Assembly (NCBI GenBank): GCA_033720955.1
Contig: JAWWBN010000018.1
Coordinates: 1 to 29,819 of the forward strand
Direction: 5' to 3'
Source: JAWWBN01 sp033720955
Lineage (GTDB): Bacteria; Acidobacteriota; Thermoanaerobaculia; Multivoradales; JAHEKO01
Length of the DNA: 29,819 nucleotides
Part shown: positions 23,140 to 29,819 of the stretch, in pieces
Numbering within the stretch: position 1 is the stretch's first letter
How the letters are laid out: the number at the start of each line of letters is the position of its first letter
Made by a program: the position numbers and the translations under genes
Notes under the pieces: generated by a model
The model's database searches: none
Told to the model about the DNA's origin: nothing
The model's input: only the letters and a program-made list of their open reading frames with translations

Positions 23140-23790
23140 CTACCCCTCCCGGAGCGACCATTCGACGGCCCGGCGGATCAGCTCGTTGTTGTGCTCGATG
23201 CCGAGCTTGACCTTGATCTTCTCCCGGTGGGACTCGATGGTCTTGACGCTGCGACGCAGACGCCGGGCGATCTCCCGGGTGGTCGAGCCCTCGCCGAGCA
23301 GCGAGAAGACCTCGAGCTCGCGGTCGGTGAGGGCCTCCACCCCGGTCGCCGACTCCGCCCCCTCCTCGGCGACGGCGCGCCGCAGCAGGAGCTGGGTCAT
23401 CTCGGGGCTCAGGTAGACCTCTCCGGCGAGCACCCGCCGGATCGCGCCGAGCAGCTCGCCGGCCGCCTCCTCCTTGTGGACGTAGCCCGAGGCGCCGGCC
23501 TCCAGCGCCCGGCGCGCGTACAGCTTCTCGTCCAGCATCGACAGCACCAGCATCCGCGGCGGGCTGCCGAGCGCCGCCAGCTCCTTGACGAGCTCGAGGC
23601 CGCTGCGATCCGGCAGGGAGAGGTCCACCAGCACCAGGTCGGGCCGGGTCTCCTCGACCGCCCCCCGGGCCGCGGTCGCGGTCTCTGCCTCGCCGCAGAC
23701 CTCGAGGTCGGCCTCCTGGGAGATCATCTGGCGCAGCCCGAGCCGGACCACCGGGTGATCGTCGACGAGCAGGATGCGGTGCCGCGCCAT
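23140..23790 (-). CDS. NarL/FixJ-type response regulator
   Basis: Two-component transcription factor of 216 residues. The receiver domain (about 1-120) has the acidic pocket D10/D11 (LLVDDHPV), phosphoacceptor D56 (LVLVDLSLPD) and the conserved Lys in GYVHKEE. The C-terminal LuxR-type helix-turn-helix (about 150-212) reads LTDRELEVFSLLGEGSTTREIARRLRRSVKTIESHREKIKVKLG, intact. AAGGAG about 9 nt upstream supports the ATG at 23790. It begins 14 bp after the histidine kinase gene, so the two form a cognate pair. Target genes cannot be inferred. Confidence 0.95.
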   Translation of the reverse strand: MARHRILLVDDHPVVRLGLRQMISQEADLEVCGEAETATAARGAVEETRPDLVLVDLSLPDRSGLELVKELAALGSPPRMLVLSMLDEKLYARRALEAGASGYVHKEEAAGELLGAIRRVLAGEVYLSPEMTQLLLRRAVAEEGAESATGVEALTDRELEVFSLLGEGSTTREIARRLRRSVKTIESHREKIKVKLGIEHNNELIRRAVEWSLREG

Positions 23791-23804
23791 CGATCTCGAC
23801 TCCT

Positions 23805-24917
23805 TCAAGCGCCCGTGGCGGCGGGCAGCTCCAGGTCGCAGCGCACCCGCGTGCCCTCGCCGGGGCGCGACTCCACCGCGAGCTCGCCGTCGAGGAGCGA
23901 GGCCCGGTAGCGCATCACGCGCAGGCCCAGACCCGCCCCCCGCGGCCGCCCTTCCGAGAGGCCCCGCCCGTCGTCGGTCACGGTGAGAGCGAGCCGGGCG
24001 GCGCGGCGTTCCAGGGCGATCAGAACGCGGCTGGGCTGCCCGTGCCGCACCGCGTTGTGCACCGCCTCGCTGGCGATGCGGAAGAGCTGTGTGGCGGCGA
24101 AGCCGTCTTCGAGCCGCAGCGGCTCGGAGCACCGGAGCCGGCACTCCACGCCGTGCAGCCGGCGGGTCGTGGCGGCGAGCTCGGTGAGCGCCGACATCAG
24201 GCCGTCGGGATCGACCTCCACCGGCAGCAGACCGCGAATCAGCGAGCGCACGCTCCGCTGACAGGACCGGGCGATCTCCACCAGCTCGCCGGCGAGCTCG
24301 GTCTCCGGCAGACCGCGCTCCGCCAGCCGCGTCTCGAGGGTGTCGGCCAGGAGGGCGAGGCCGGTCAGGTCCTGCCCCAGCACGTCGTGCAGCTCGTGTC
24401 CGAGCGACCGTCGCTCGCGCTCGGCAACGCCGGCGGCCTCGCGACCGAGCCGCCGCCGCTCCACGGCGCTCCCCAGCAAGGCGCCCACGGAGAGCAGCAC
24501 CTCGTCCTCGAATCGCGGCGGGGCCTCTCCCGGCGGCCGTCCGTGGGCGAGGACCTCGAGGCGGCCCAGGAGCTCGTCGCCGCAGACCACCGGCACCATC
24601 ATCGCCAGCCGGTTCGAGCCGACGGGCCCGCGGACCACCTCGGCGGACGGCTCGCGGGGAGGGTCGGGCCACTCGGAGGGCCGCTCGGCGCCGCTCGTCA
24701 CCGGGGCGCAGCCCGCAACGGCCGCCCCGCCCTCCGACGCGACAAAGCGAGCGGCGGCCGGTCGGTAGAGCCGGCAGAGGGCGCCCAGGACCCGGCGGAC
24801 CACCTCGCCGCTCGGTCCATCGCCCTGGGTCTCCGACGCGACCTCGAGCAGCAGACGGACGAGCTGCCCGTCCCGGCTCCCGGCGGCGCTCTGCTCTGGA
24901 ATCTCGACCTCGGCCAC
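23805..24917 (-). CDS. Soluble GAF-domain histidine kinase (NarX/DegS-type, HisKA_3)
   Basis: Sensor kinase of 370 residues without membrane helices, therefore cytosolic. A GAF-like sensor domain occupies about residues 20-155. A HisKA_3 dimerisation domain follows, with ERERRSLGHELHDVLGQ; H177 of the LHD motif is the predicted phosphorylation site. The HATPase domain shows the N box EAVHNAVRHG, the G1 box DDGRGL and the G2 box GAGLGLRVMRYRA. It should phosphorylate the response regulator encoded 14 bp downstream. Initiation is at a GTG with no Shine-Dalgarno; TACGAT lies 12 nt upstream, just after a strong hairpin. The sensed ligand is unknown. Confidence 0.92.
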   Translation of the reverse strand: MAEVEIPEQSAAGSRDGQLVRLLLEVASETQGDGPSGEVVRRVLGALCRLYRPAAARFVASEGGAAVAGCAPVTSGAERPSEWPDPPREPSAEVVRGPVGSNRLAMMVPVVCGDELLGRLEVLAHGRPPGEAPPRFEDEVLLSVGALLGSAVERRRLGREAAGVAERERRSLGHELHDVLGQDLTGLALLADTLETRLAERGLPETELAGELVEIARSCQRSVRSLIRGLLPVEVDPDGLMSALTELAATTRRLHGVECRLRCSEPLRLEDGFAATQLFRIASEAVHNAVRHGQPSRVLIALERRAARLALTVTDDGRGLSEGRPRGAGLGLRVMRYRASLLDGELAVESRPGEGTRVRCDLELPAATGA

Positions 24918-24929
24918 GACGAGCCCGAC

Positions 24930-24935
24930 ATCGTA
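24930..24935 (-). promoter_or_regulatory. Candidate -10 box (TACGAT) of the histidine kinase gene
   Basis: TACGAT on the minus strand ends 12 nt before the GTG start. It comes immediately after the terminator-like hairpin, which would separate the two-component operon from the coiled-coil gene upstream. Confidence 0.35.
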
Positions 24936-24942
24936 GCAACAA

Positions 24943-24979
24943 GACGAAGACGCCCCGGCCGGAGCCGGGGCGCTTCGTC
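24943..24979 (-). terminator. Rho-independent terminator candidate downstream of the coiled-coil gene
   Basis: A long stem pairs GACGAAG (24943-24949) with CTTCGTC (24973-24979) and CGCCCCGGC (24951-24959) with GCCGGGGCG (24964-24972), around a 4-nt loop and one bulged A. On the minus strand it is followed by the T-containing run TTGTTG. It lies about 130 nt past the coiled-coil gene stop and before the kinase gene. Confidence 0.55.
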
Positions 24980-25109
24980 CTGACCGCGCGTCGGAAGATG
25001 GCGACGTCGAAGCCGTCGCGGACGGAGAGGCCGTTGTCGACCGCGCTCGCGCCGGCCTCGAGAGCCTCCTCGGAGCTCGAGGGCACGCCGGGCGGCGCGG
25101 CGCGGGACG

Positions 25110-25412
25110 CTACCTGCCCGCTGCGACCGGCTCGAGCCGCTCTTTGGCCTCGGACAGGCCGGCCACGAGCTCGCTCAGGGCGCTCTCGGCCCCCGTCTTG
25201 AGAGCCTCCCAGGAGTCGGCGCCGGCCTCCTTGATCTTGGTGATCTGCTCGGACAGCTCGTCACGGCGGTCGCGCAGATCGGTCATCTTCTTCTCGTACC
25301 GGATCCGGGCGTCGGCCTTGAGCCTGCGCGAGCGGGCCTCGAGCTTGTCGAGCTCGGCGTTCATCTCGTCCAGGCGGGCTTTCAACTTCTCCAGGTAGAT
25401 CTCACGATTCAT
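25110..25412 (-). CDS. Small coiled-coil protein
   Basis: Soluble protein of 100 residues from the ATG at 25412. Residues 1-65 are nearly all charged/Leu heptads (EIYLEKLKARLDEMNAELDK then RIRYEKKMTDLRDRRDELSEQ), predicting a long coiled coil; the rest, ALKTGAESALSELVAGLSEAKERL, is an amphipathic helix. Similar short proteins are annotated as coiled-coil or apolipoprotein-like hypotheticals without known function. The frame continues upstream, but those codons are Pro/Arg-rich. AAGGGA about 9 nt before the ATG supports the chosen start. A perfect hairpin about 57-77 nt upstream may regulate it. Confidence 0.75.
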   Translation of the reverse strand: MNREIYLEKLKARLDEMNAELDKLEARSRRLKADARIRYEKKMTDLRDRRDELSEQITKIKEAGADSWEALKTGAESALSELVAGLSEAKERLEPVAAGR

Positions 25413-25468
25413 ATGTTGCGTCCCTTCGTCTCGGTTCTCTCGTATCGCTTCGGGTCGCGGACTCGCCA

Positions 25469-25489
25469 CGACTACTACGACAGTAGTCG
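25469..25489. promoter_or_regulatory. Perfect inverted repeat upstream of the coiled-coil gene, possible operator
   Basis: CGACTACT (25469-25476) and AGTAGTCG (25482-25489) are exact reverse complements separated by ACGAC. It lies in an otherwise gene-free 275-bp stretch between the divergent coiled-coil and nucleoside-transporter genes, a typical place for a repressor operator. Confidence 0.4.
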
Positions 25490-25656
25490 ACAGCTCTTCG
25501 GCGGGGAATCGGTGGGGGCCCCAAAGCTCCCTGGGGGATCCCCCCATGTCGAACCCCCGGCGCCTCCCGCGAGCCGGGCCCGGCGCCGCGTGGCTCCCGG
25601 ACCGCGCCCGTGGCCACGCCCCGGTGCTCCGGATCACGGCCCGGGTCGACGGAGGG

Positions 25657-25662
25657 TAGAAT
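25657..25662 (+). promoter_or_regulatory. Candidate -10 box (TAGAAT) of the nucleoside transporter gene
   Basis: TAGAAT lies 25 nt before the ATG at 25688, followed by GGGAGG as ribosome binding site; this is a leadered arrangement. Confidence 0.4.
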
Positions 25663-25687
25663 CCGGCGACCACACATCGGGAGGACC

Positions 25688-27292
25688 ATGAACCTGATCA
25701 GCCTGCTGGGGCTTCTCGCGCTGCTCGGCATCGCCTGGGCCCTCTCCGTCCACAAGACGCGGGTGCCGCTGCGCACCGTGGCCTGGGGTCTCGGCCTGCA
25801 GTTCCTCTTCGCCGTGATCATCCTGCGGGAGGACTTCTGGAGCTTCGTCGGGATGGCGGTCTTCGGGCTGCTGCTCGTCGTCTACATCGTGCACGAGGGG
25901 CGGGGCTGGGGAGCGATCGGCGCGCTGGCGGCGGCCGCCGCAGCGGTGGGGCTGCTTCTCCACGCCATAATGCCGGCGCTCGTTCCCTGGGTGTTTCTGG
26001 CCCTCTTCCTCTTTCTGCCGCTCAACGCGCGCTTCCGCTTCGCCCCGGGCGCGCAGCGCTTCGCGGCGGCTCTGCTGGTGGTGGCCGGGGTCACGTACCT
26101 CACCTCGCGCGGCCTCTACGGCCAGCTCCTCTTCTCCTCGCTCTCGACCAGGGTCTCGAGCTTTCTGAGCCTCTCCGACTACGGCGCAGCCTTCATCTTC
26201 GGCAACCTGGCCAACCCCGAGCACTTCGGCCCCGGGGCCAACTGGCCGGGCTTCGGAATGCAGTTCGGCTTCAAGGTCCTGCCCACCATCATCTTCTTCG
26301 GCGGCTTCATGGCGGTGCTCTACTACCTCGGAGTCATGCAGAAGGTGATCGAGGCGATGAGCCGGTTCGTGCGCTGGACCCTGGGCACCAGCGGCGCCGA
26401 GACCCTCTCCTGCAGCGCCAACATCTTCGTCGGCCAGACCGAGGCGCCGCTCCTCATCCGCCCCTTCCTGCCGCGGATGACCAAGTCGGAGCTCAACACC
26501 ATCATGGTGGGCGGCTTCGCCACCATCGCCGGCGGGGTCCTGGCCGGCTACATCGCCTTCGGGGTCCCGGCCGGACACCTGATCGCCGCCAGCGTGATGT
26601 CGGCGCCCGCGGCGCTGGTGATCGGCAAGATCATCTACCCCGAGACCGAGCACTCGGAGACCGCGGGCGACGTCAAGCTGCCGGAGATCGACAGCGGCGG
26701 CAACGTCATCGAAGCGGCCTCGAACGGCATCACCGACGGTCTGAAGCTGGCCGTCAACGTGGCGGCCATGCTGATCGGCTTCATCGCCCTGATCGCGGTG
26801 GTGGACGTGATTCTCAACTGGGCGGACTCGCTGATCGACGGCCGCTGGCTGGGCGGCGAGTACGTCGCCTACGAGGCCGTGGGGCTCTCGCCGGCGGTGG
26901 GCGAGTACCTGGGCTGGTTCCCGGGCTCGCTCCAGACCCTCTTCGGCACCCTGCTCAAGCCTCTCGCCTTCCTGATGGGGGTGCCGTGGAAGGACGCCAC
27001 CCTGGTGGGCAACCTCCTGGGGGTCAAGCTGTCGCTGAACGAGTTCGTAGCCTACGGCACGCTGGGCACCTACATCCAGAACGGCGCGCTCTCCGAGCGG
27101 GCGGTGATCATCTCCACCTACGCCCTCTGCGGCTTCGCCAACTTCGCCTCGATCGGCATCCAGATCGGCGGCATCTCGGCCGTGGCGCCGGACCGCAAGC
27201 CCGACCTGGCCAAGGTGGGTCTGAAGGCGATGATCGGCGGCGCCCTGGCGTCGTGGACCACGGCCACCATCGCCGGCATCCTGATCGCCTGA
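25688..27292 (+). CDS. Concentrative nucleoside transporter (CNT/NupC family)
   Basis: Inner-membrane symporter of 534 residues that imports nucleosides with Na+ or H+. Family signatures are present: the SCSANIFVGQTEAPLLIRPF segment (substrate-binding hairpin HP1/TM4 region) and the C-terminal YALCGFANFASIGIQIGG segment. The N-terminal third contains several extra helices before the conserved core, making it longer than NupC of Escherichia coli (about 400 residues). It is comparable with the longer CNTs in some Gram-negative and eukaryotic members. GGAGG lies 4 nt before the ATG. It ends at a hairpin shared with the opposing reading frame. Confidence 0.93.
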   Translation: MNLISLLGLLALLGIAWALSVHKTRVPLRTVAWGLGLQFLFAVIILREDFWSFVGMAVFGLLLVVYIVHEGRGWGAIGALAAAAAAVGLLLHAIMPALVPWVFLALFLFLPLNARFRFAPGAQRFAAALLVVAGVTYLTSRGLYGQLLFSSLSTRVSSFLSLSDYGAAFIFGNLANPEHFGPGANWPGFGMQFGFKVLPTIIFFGGFMAVLYYLGVMQKVIEAMSRFVRWTLGTSGAETLSCSANIFVGQTEAPLLIRPFLPRMTKSELNTIMVGGFATIAGGVLAGYIAFGVPAGHLIAASVMSAPAALVIGKIIYPETEHSETAGDVKLPEIDSGGNVIEAASNGITDGLKLAVNVAAMLIGFIALIAVVDVILNWADSLIDGRWLGGEYVAYEAVGLSPAVGEYLGWFPGSLQTLFGTLLKPLAFLMGVPWKDATLVGNLLGVKLSLNEFVAYGTLGTYIQNGALSERAVIISTYALCGFANFASIGIQIGGISAVAPDRKPDLAKVGLKAMIGGALASWTTATIAGILIA

Positions 27293-27310
27293 GAGGGTCC
27301 CTCCTTCAGG
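27288..27310. terminator. Hairpin over the nucleoside transporter stop codon
   Basis: CCTGA GAGG (27288-27296) can pair with CCTC and TCAGG (27300-27310) around a GTC loop with a 2-nt bulge. It contains the TGA stop of the transporter and the stop of the opposing small membrane frame. No U-tract is seen. Confidence 0.3.
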
Positions 27311-27592
27311 TCAGCCGGTAGCGCCGCAACCGGAGGACCTGCGCGACGGCGGTGAGGGCGACCCAGACCAGGTCGCGACTCTCCAAGGGAGCGTCTCGAC
27401 CCGGCGGCGGAGCTCCCGCACGACCAAGAGACAACCGGCCAGCGCCGGCACAATCGCGGCGATCAGCCAGAGGGCTTTCGCCGCCGAGCTCTGGGCCAGG
27501 GGAGCGAGCTCGAAGGCCCCGAAAGTCGACAGGTAGGAGATGCGACGCCGCCCTTCCTTCCTCTCGAGCACTCCTGGGGAAGACCCTACCAC
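27306..27592 (-). pseudogene. Small membrane protein, apparently frameshifted
   Basis: From the minus-strand start at 27592, one frame encodes a basic N terminus, ISYLSTFGAFELAPLAQSS, a clear membrane segment (LWLIAAIVPALAGCLLVV) and RELRRRVETLPW. That frame then turns Ser/Pro/Arg-rich. The neighbouring frame picks up near base 27385 as LESRDLVWVALTAVAQVLRLRRYRLT, a second membrane-like segment with a basic end, and stops at 27306-27308. Joined, the two halves would be one two-helix protein of about 95 residues, so a one-base indel is likely. No family is recognised. A genuine 93-residue protein in the first frame is the alternative. Confidence 0.4.
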
Positions 27593-27616
27593 CCACCGGC
27601 CGTGCTCCAGGACGCA

Positions 27617-28480
27617 TCAAGCCCGCTGCTCGGCCAGGAAGCCGATCAGCTTCTCGTTGACCCGCTCGGGCTCCTCGTGCTGCAGCCAGTGGGTGGCCTC
27701 GGGGAGCCGCTCGACCCGGGCATCGGGGGCGTAGCGCAGGCTCGAGTCGATCAGCTCGGGGCCGAGAAAGCGGTCCTTCAGGCCCCACAGCAGGAGGGTC
27801 GGGGCGCTCACCGCCGGATCCCGGACCCGCGCCGGCGGATGCCGCAGCGAGGCGCGGTACCAGTGGATCATGGAGCGGAGCGCACGCGGCTTTCTCCACG
27901 CCTCCTTGTAGCGCTCCATCTCCTCGTCGTCGAAGGCGCCGCGGCGGGCGGTGCCCCGGACCGAGCGCACCCCGACGTCGAAGTCGCGCCGCCGGTACCA
28001 CCACTCGGGCAGCCAGGGAAGCTGGAAGAAGAGCATGTACCAGCTCTTCCGGAGCTGGGCCCGGTTGCGGACGAGCTCGCGGCGCATCGCCAGGGGGTGG
28101 GGGCAGTTGAGCACCGCCAGCCGCTCCACCCGGTCGCGGTGCCGCACCGCCGTCCACCAGGCCACGGCTCCGCCCCAGTCGTGGCCCACCAGCCGGGCGC
28201 TCGCCCGTCCCCGGGTCTCGATCAGCGCCGCCACGTCGTCGGCGAGACGATCGAGCCGGTAGTCCCGCACCCGCCGCGGCTTGTCGCTCTCGTTGTAGCC
28301 GCGCTGGTCGGGCGCCAGCACCCGGAAGCCGGCCTCGGCCAGCGGCTGGATCTGGTGGCGCCAGCCGTACCAGAGCTCGGGGAAGCCGTGCAGCAGCACC
28401 ACCAGCGGCCCCTCCGCCGGCCCGGCCTCGGCCAGGTGCAGGCGGAGACCGTCGATCTCTGCGGTCGTGTGCTCGATCAC
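27617..28480 (-). CDS. Alpha/beta hydrolase, epoxide-hydrolase-like
   Basis: Cytosolic enzyme of 287 residues, full length for the epoxide hydrolase/haloalkane dehalogenase group. The oxyanion-hole motif HGFPELWYGWRHQ is at residues 31-43, the nucleophile elbow GHDWGG at 99-104 makes D101 the attacking Asp, and a cap domain with WYMLFFQLPWLPEWWY follows. The acid is likely Asp in WGLKDRFLG and the base His in ATHWLQHEEP. An Asp nucleophile with the HGFPE motif favours epoxide hydrolysis over ester hydrolysis. Translation starts at a GTG; TAGACT (28500-28495) lies 14 nt upstream with no clear Shine-Dalgarno. It is divergent from the glycosyltransferase gene. Confidence 0.9.
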   Translation of the reverse strand: MIEHTTAEIDGLRLHLAEAGPAEGPLVVLLHGFPELWYGWRHQIQPLAEAGFRVLAPDQRGYNESDKPRRVRDYRLDRLADDVAALIETRGRASARLVGHDWGGAVAWWTAVRHRDRVERLAVLNCPHPLAMRRELVRNRAQLRKSWYMLFFQLPWLPEWWYRRRDFDVGVRSVRGTARRGAFDDEEMERYKEAWRKPRALRSMIHWYRASLRHPPARVRDPAVSAPTLLLWGLKDRFLGPELIDSSLRYAPDARVERLPEATHWLQHEEPERVNEKLIGFLAEQRA

Positions 28481-28545
28481 CGGAGTCCGCCGGCAGTCTA
28501 CAGCGGCGCCCGCCGCACGATCCGGGGTGAGAAGATGCGACTCCG

Positions 28546-29819
28546 ATGGAGAAGCGCGCCAGACCGGTGGCCGCCGCCCCCAGTGACGGCGGCGCGAGGT
28601 TCGGGACCGGCGGGCTCGCCGGGCTCCTGGCGGCGGCCTCCGACCGCCGCGGCGGCGCGCTCACCGTCTACCTCCTCTTCGCCGCCGTCTGCTGCTTCCT
28701 GAGCCTGGGCGCCGTTCCCCTGATCTCCATGGAGGCCATGGTGGCCGACGCCGGGGCGGCGATGATCGAGAGCGGCGGCTGGGCGGTGCCCACCCTCTAC
28801 GGTGAGATGTTCACCTTCAAGCCGGCGCTGGCCCCCTGGATGTCGGCGGTAGCCCAGAGCGCCGCGGAGCGGCCCGGCGAGCTCCTGCTGCGGCTGCCCT
28901 TCGCCCTCTGCGGCGCGCTGCTGGGTCTCGCTCTGCTGCTCCTCGTCGGCCGCCGGCACGGATGGCGGGTGGGTCTCTTCACCGGCCTGGCCGCGGTGGG
29001 CAGCGCCCTCTTCGTGGAGAAGGTGAGGATCGCCGAGTACGACGCCCCCCTCGCCGCGGCGGTCGGCGTGGCCGTCGCGGCAGCCGCCCTCAATCTGGCG
29101 GGGAGAAGAGAGCTCCTCTCCCTCTGGTGTCTCGCCTACACCGGTGTGGCCGCCGGCTTCGTGGCCAAGGGAGCGCCGGCGCTCATGGTCTTCGGACCGG
29201 GTCTCGTGGCCGCCGCGCTGCTCGCCGGCCGGCCGCGGCGTCTGGCCGGTTGGCGTCACCTGGCCGGCGGCGCCCTGGGCCTGCTGCTGATCGGCGGCTA
29301 CCTCTGGTGGGCCTGGAGGAGCGGCGGGCCGCAGGTCTTCGACCAACCCCTCCGCGAGGCCCAGGTTCGCGGCCTGCGCTGGGGCGCCGCCGAGCTCCTG
29401 GCCATCGCCGTCAAGCCGGCGACGACCTTCTCCGTTCTCCTGCCCTGGTCCTTCGCCCTGCTCCTCTGGCGACCCTTCCGGCGGTCCGCGAGCGAGGACG
29501 GCCTGCGGCTGGCGCGGGCCGGCGCCGGCTTCCTGCTCGGCGGGCTCGCCGCCTTCGCCCTGCTCCCGGCCTCGCAGCCACGGTACGTCCTTCCCCTGGC
29601 CGGGCCGCTGGCCCTGGTGGCCGGACCGATCGTGGCCACCCTCCTGGAGAGCCGCCTCCCGAGGTGGGCGGTGGCCGCCACCCGGGTGCTCTTTCTCCTG
29701 GGCGCCGCCGCCACCCTGGGCGCCGCGGCCGGCCGCGGCACCCCGAGCAGGCCGCTGCGGCTCACCAGGGTCGCCCGGCTCTCGGGCGCTGCTCTCGCCG
29801 GTCGGGCCCCCGCCGGCAC
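28546..29819 (+). CDS. GT39/ArnT-like membrane glycosyltransferase, 3'-truncated by window edge
   Basis: The frame is open from the ATG at 28546 to the end of the window (over 420 codons, no stop). It encodes a multi-helix protein of the dolichyl-phosphate-mannose/ArnT (GT39, PMT_2) family, which transfers sugars from polyprenyl-phosphate carriers on the outer face of the inner membrane. Typical features are an N-terminal helix followed by SMEAMVADAGAAMIESGGW with the family acidic residue, then VPTLYGEMFTFKPALAPWM (the Lys-Pro-aromatic/Leu acceptor loop). VEKVRIAEYDAPLAAAV comes later, matching the second acidic loop. Several further helices follow. The target, for example lipid A or cell-surface glycan, is not determinable. 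Confidence 0.85.
   Translation, partial: MEKRARPVAAAPSDGGARFGTGGLAGLLAAASDRRGGALTVYLLFAAVCCFLSLGAVPLISMEAMVADAGAAMIESGGWAVPTLYGEMFTFKPALAPWMSAVAQSAAERPGELLLRLPFALCGALLGLALLLLVGRRHGWRVGLFTGLAAVGSALFVEKVRIAEYDAPLAAAVGVAVAAAALNLAGRRELLSLWCLAYTGVAAGFVAKGAPALMVFGPGLVAAALLAGRPRRLAGWRHLAGGALGLLLIGGYLWWAWRSGGPQVFDQPLREAQVRGLRWGAAELLAIAVKPATTFSVLLPWSFALLLWRPFRRSASEDGLRLARAGAGFLLGGLAAFALLPASQPRYVLPLAGPLALVAGPIVATLLESRLPRWAVAATRVLFLLGAAATLGAAAGRGTPSRPLRLTRVARLSGAALAGRAPAG

Noticed and set aside
24973..25086. Short minus-strand peptide between the coiled-coil gene and the kinase
   Set aside because: The frame has no ribosome binding site or family likeness and runs into the terminator hairpin.
1..29819. 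tRNA, rRNA, CRISPR arrays, insertion sequences, attachment sites
   Set aside because: None was recognised by eye on either strand; a structural RNA search could still find a small RNA that reading alone misses.

Overview
The window is about 70% G+C, gene-dense, and reads as a chromosomal segment of a Gram-negative bacterium: it carries a TonB-dependent receptor, a prolipoprotein diacylglyceryl transferase-like protein and exported proteins with Ala-rich signal peptides. The mix of families (DUF885 peptidase, DUF1579, CNT nucleoside transporter, LodA-like oxidase, NarL-type two-component pair) suggests an Acidobacteriota-like or other deep-branching soil/sediment lineage, but the sequence does not settle the taxonomy. 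No rRNA, tRNA, CRISPR array, transposase or phage gene was recognised.

Layout. 1-4.9 kb: a 5'-truncated SLC13/DASS anion transporter, convergent with an Lgt-like membrane protein, then a DUF302 protein and a membrane-anchored DUF885 metallopeptidase. 4.9-9.3 kb: the most unusual block. A minus-strand operon encodes a small protein with a Met/His/Gly-rich tail, a tyrosinase-type binuclear copper enzyme and a LodA/GoxA-type oxidase predicted to carry a cysteine tryptophylquinone (CTQ) cofactor. Diverging from it is a LodB-like flavoprotein, the kind of partner that LodA-type proteins need for CTQ formation. 9.4-11.5 kb: a small membrane protein, a MATE exporter and YtoQ.

11.5-14.9 kb: a decayed ligase-associated exonuclease beside an intact bacterial ATP-dependent DNA ligase, then a DUF1579 exported protein and a voltage-gated K+ channel with a C-terminal zinc ribbon. 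14.9-18.6 kb: an exported LRV/HEAT-like repeat protein, a degenerate stretch joining a PQQ-type propeller fragment to a broken esterase, and a zinc alcohol dehydrogenase. 18.6-23.0 kb: a TonB-dependent receptor divergent from a two-gene ABC-2 exporter. 23.1-25.4 kb: a NarL-type response regulator, its soluble histidine kinase and a coiled-coil protein. 25.7-29.8 kb: a CNT nucleoside transporter, a frameshifted small membrane protein, an epoxide-hydrolase-like alpha/beta hydrolase and a 3'-truncated GT39/ArnT-like glycosyltransferase.

Two themes cross the window. First, many start codons have a TAnnnT hexamer only 6-15 nt upstream and no Shine-Dalgarno, which suggests leaderless transcripts mixed with ordinary leadered ones. 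Second, at least three loci look like genes shortened by internal deletion or frameshift; these are either gene decay or assembly damage.
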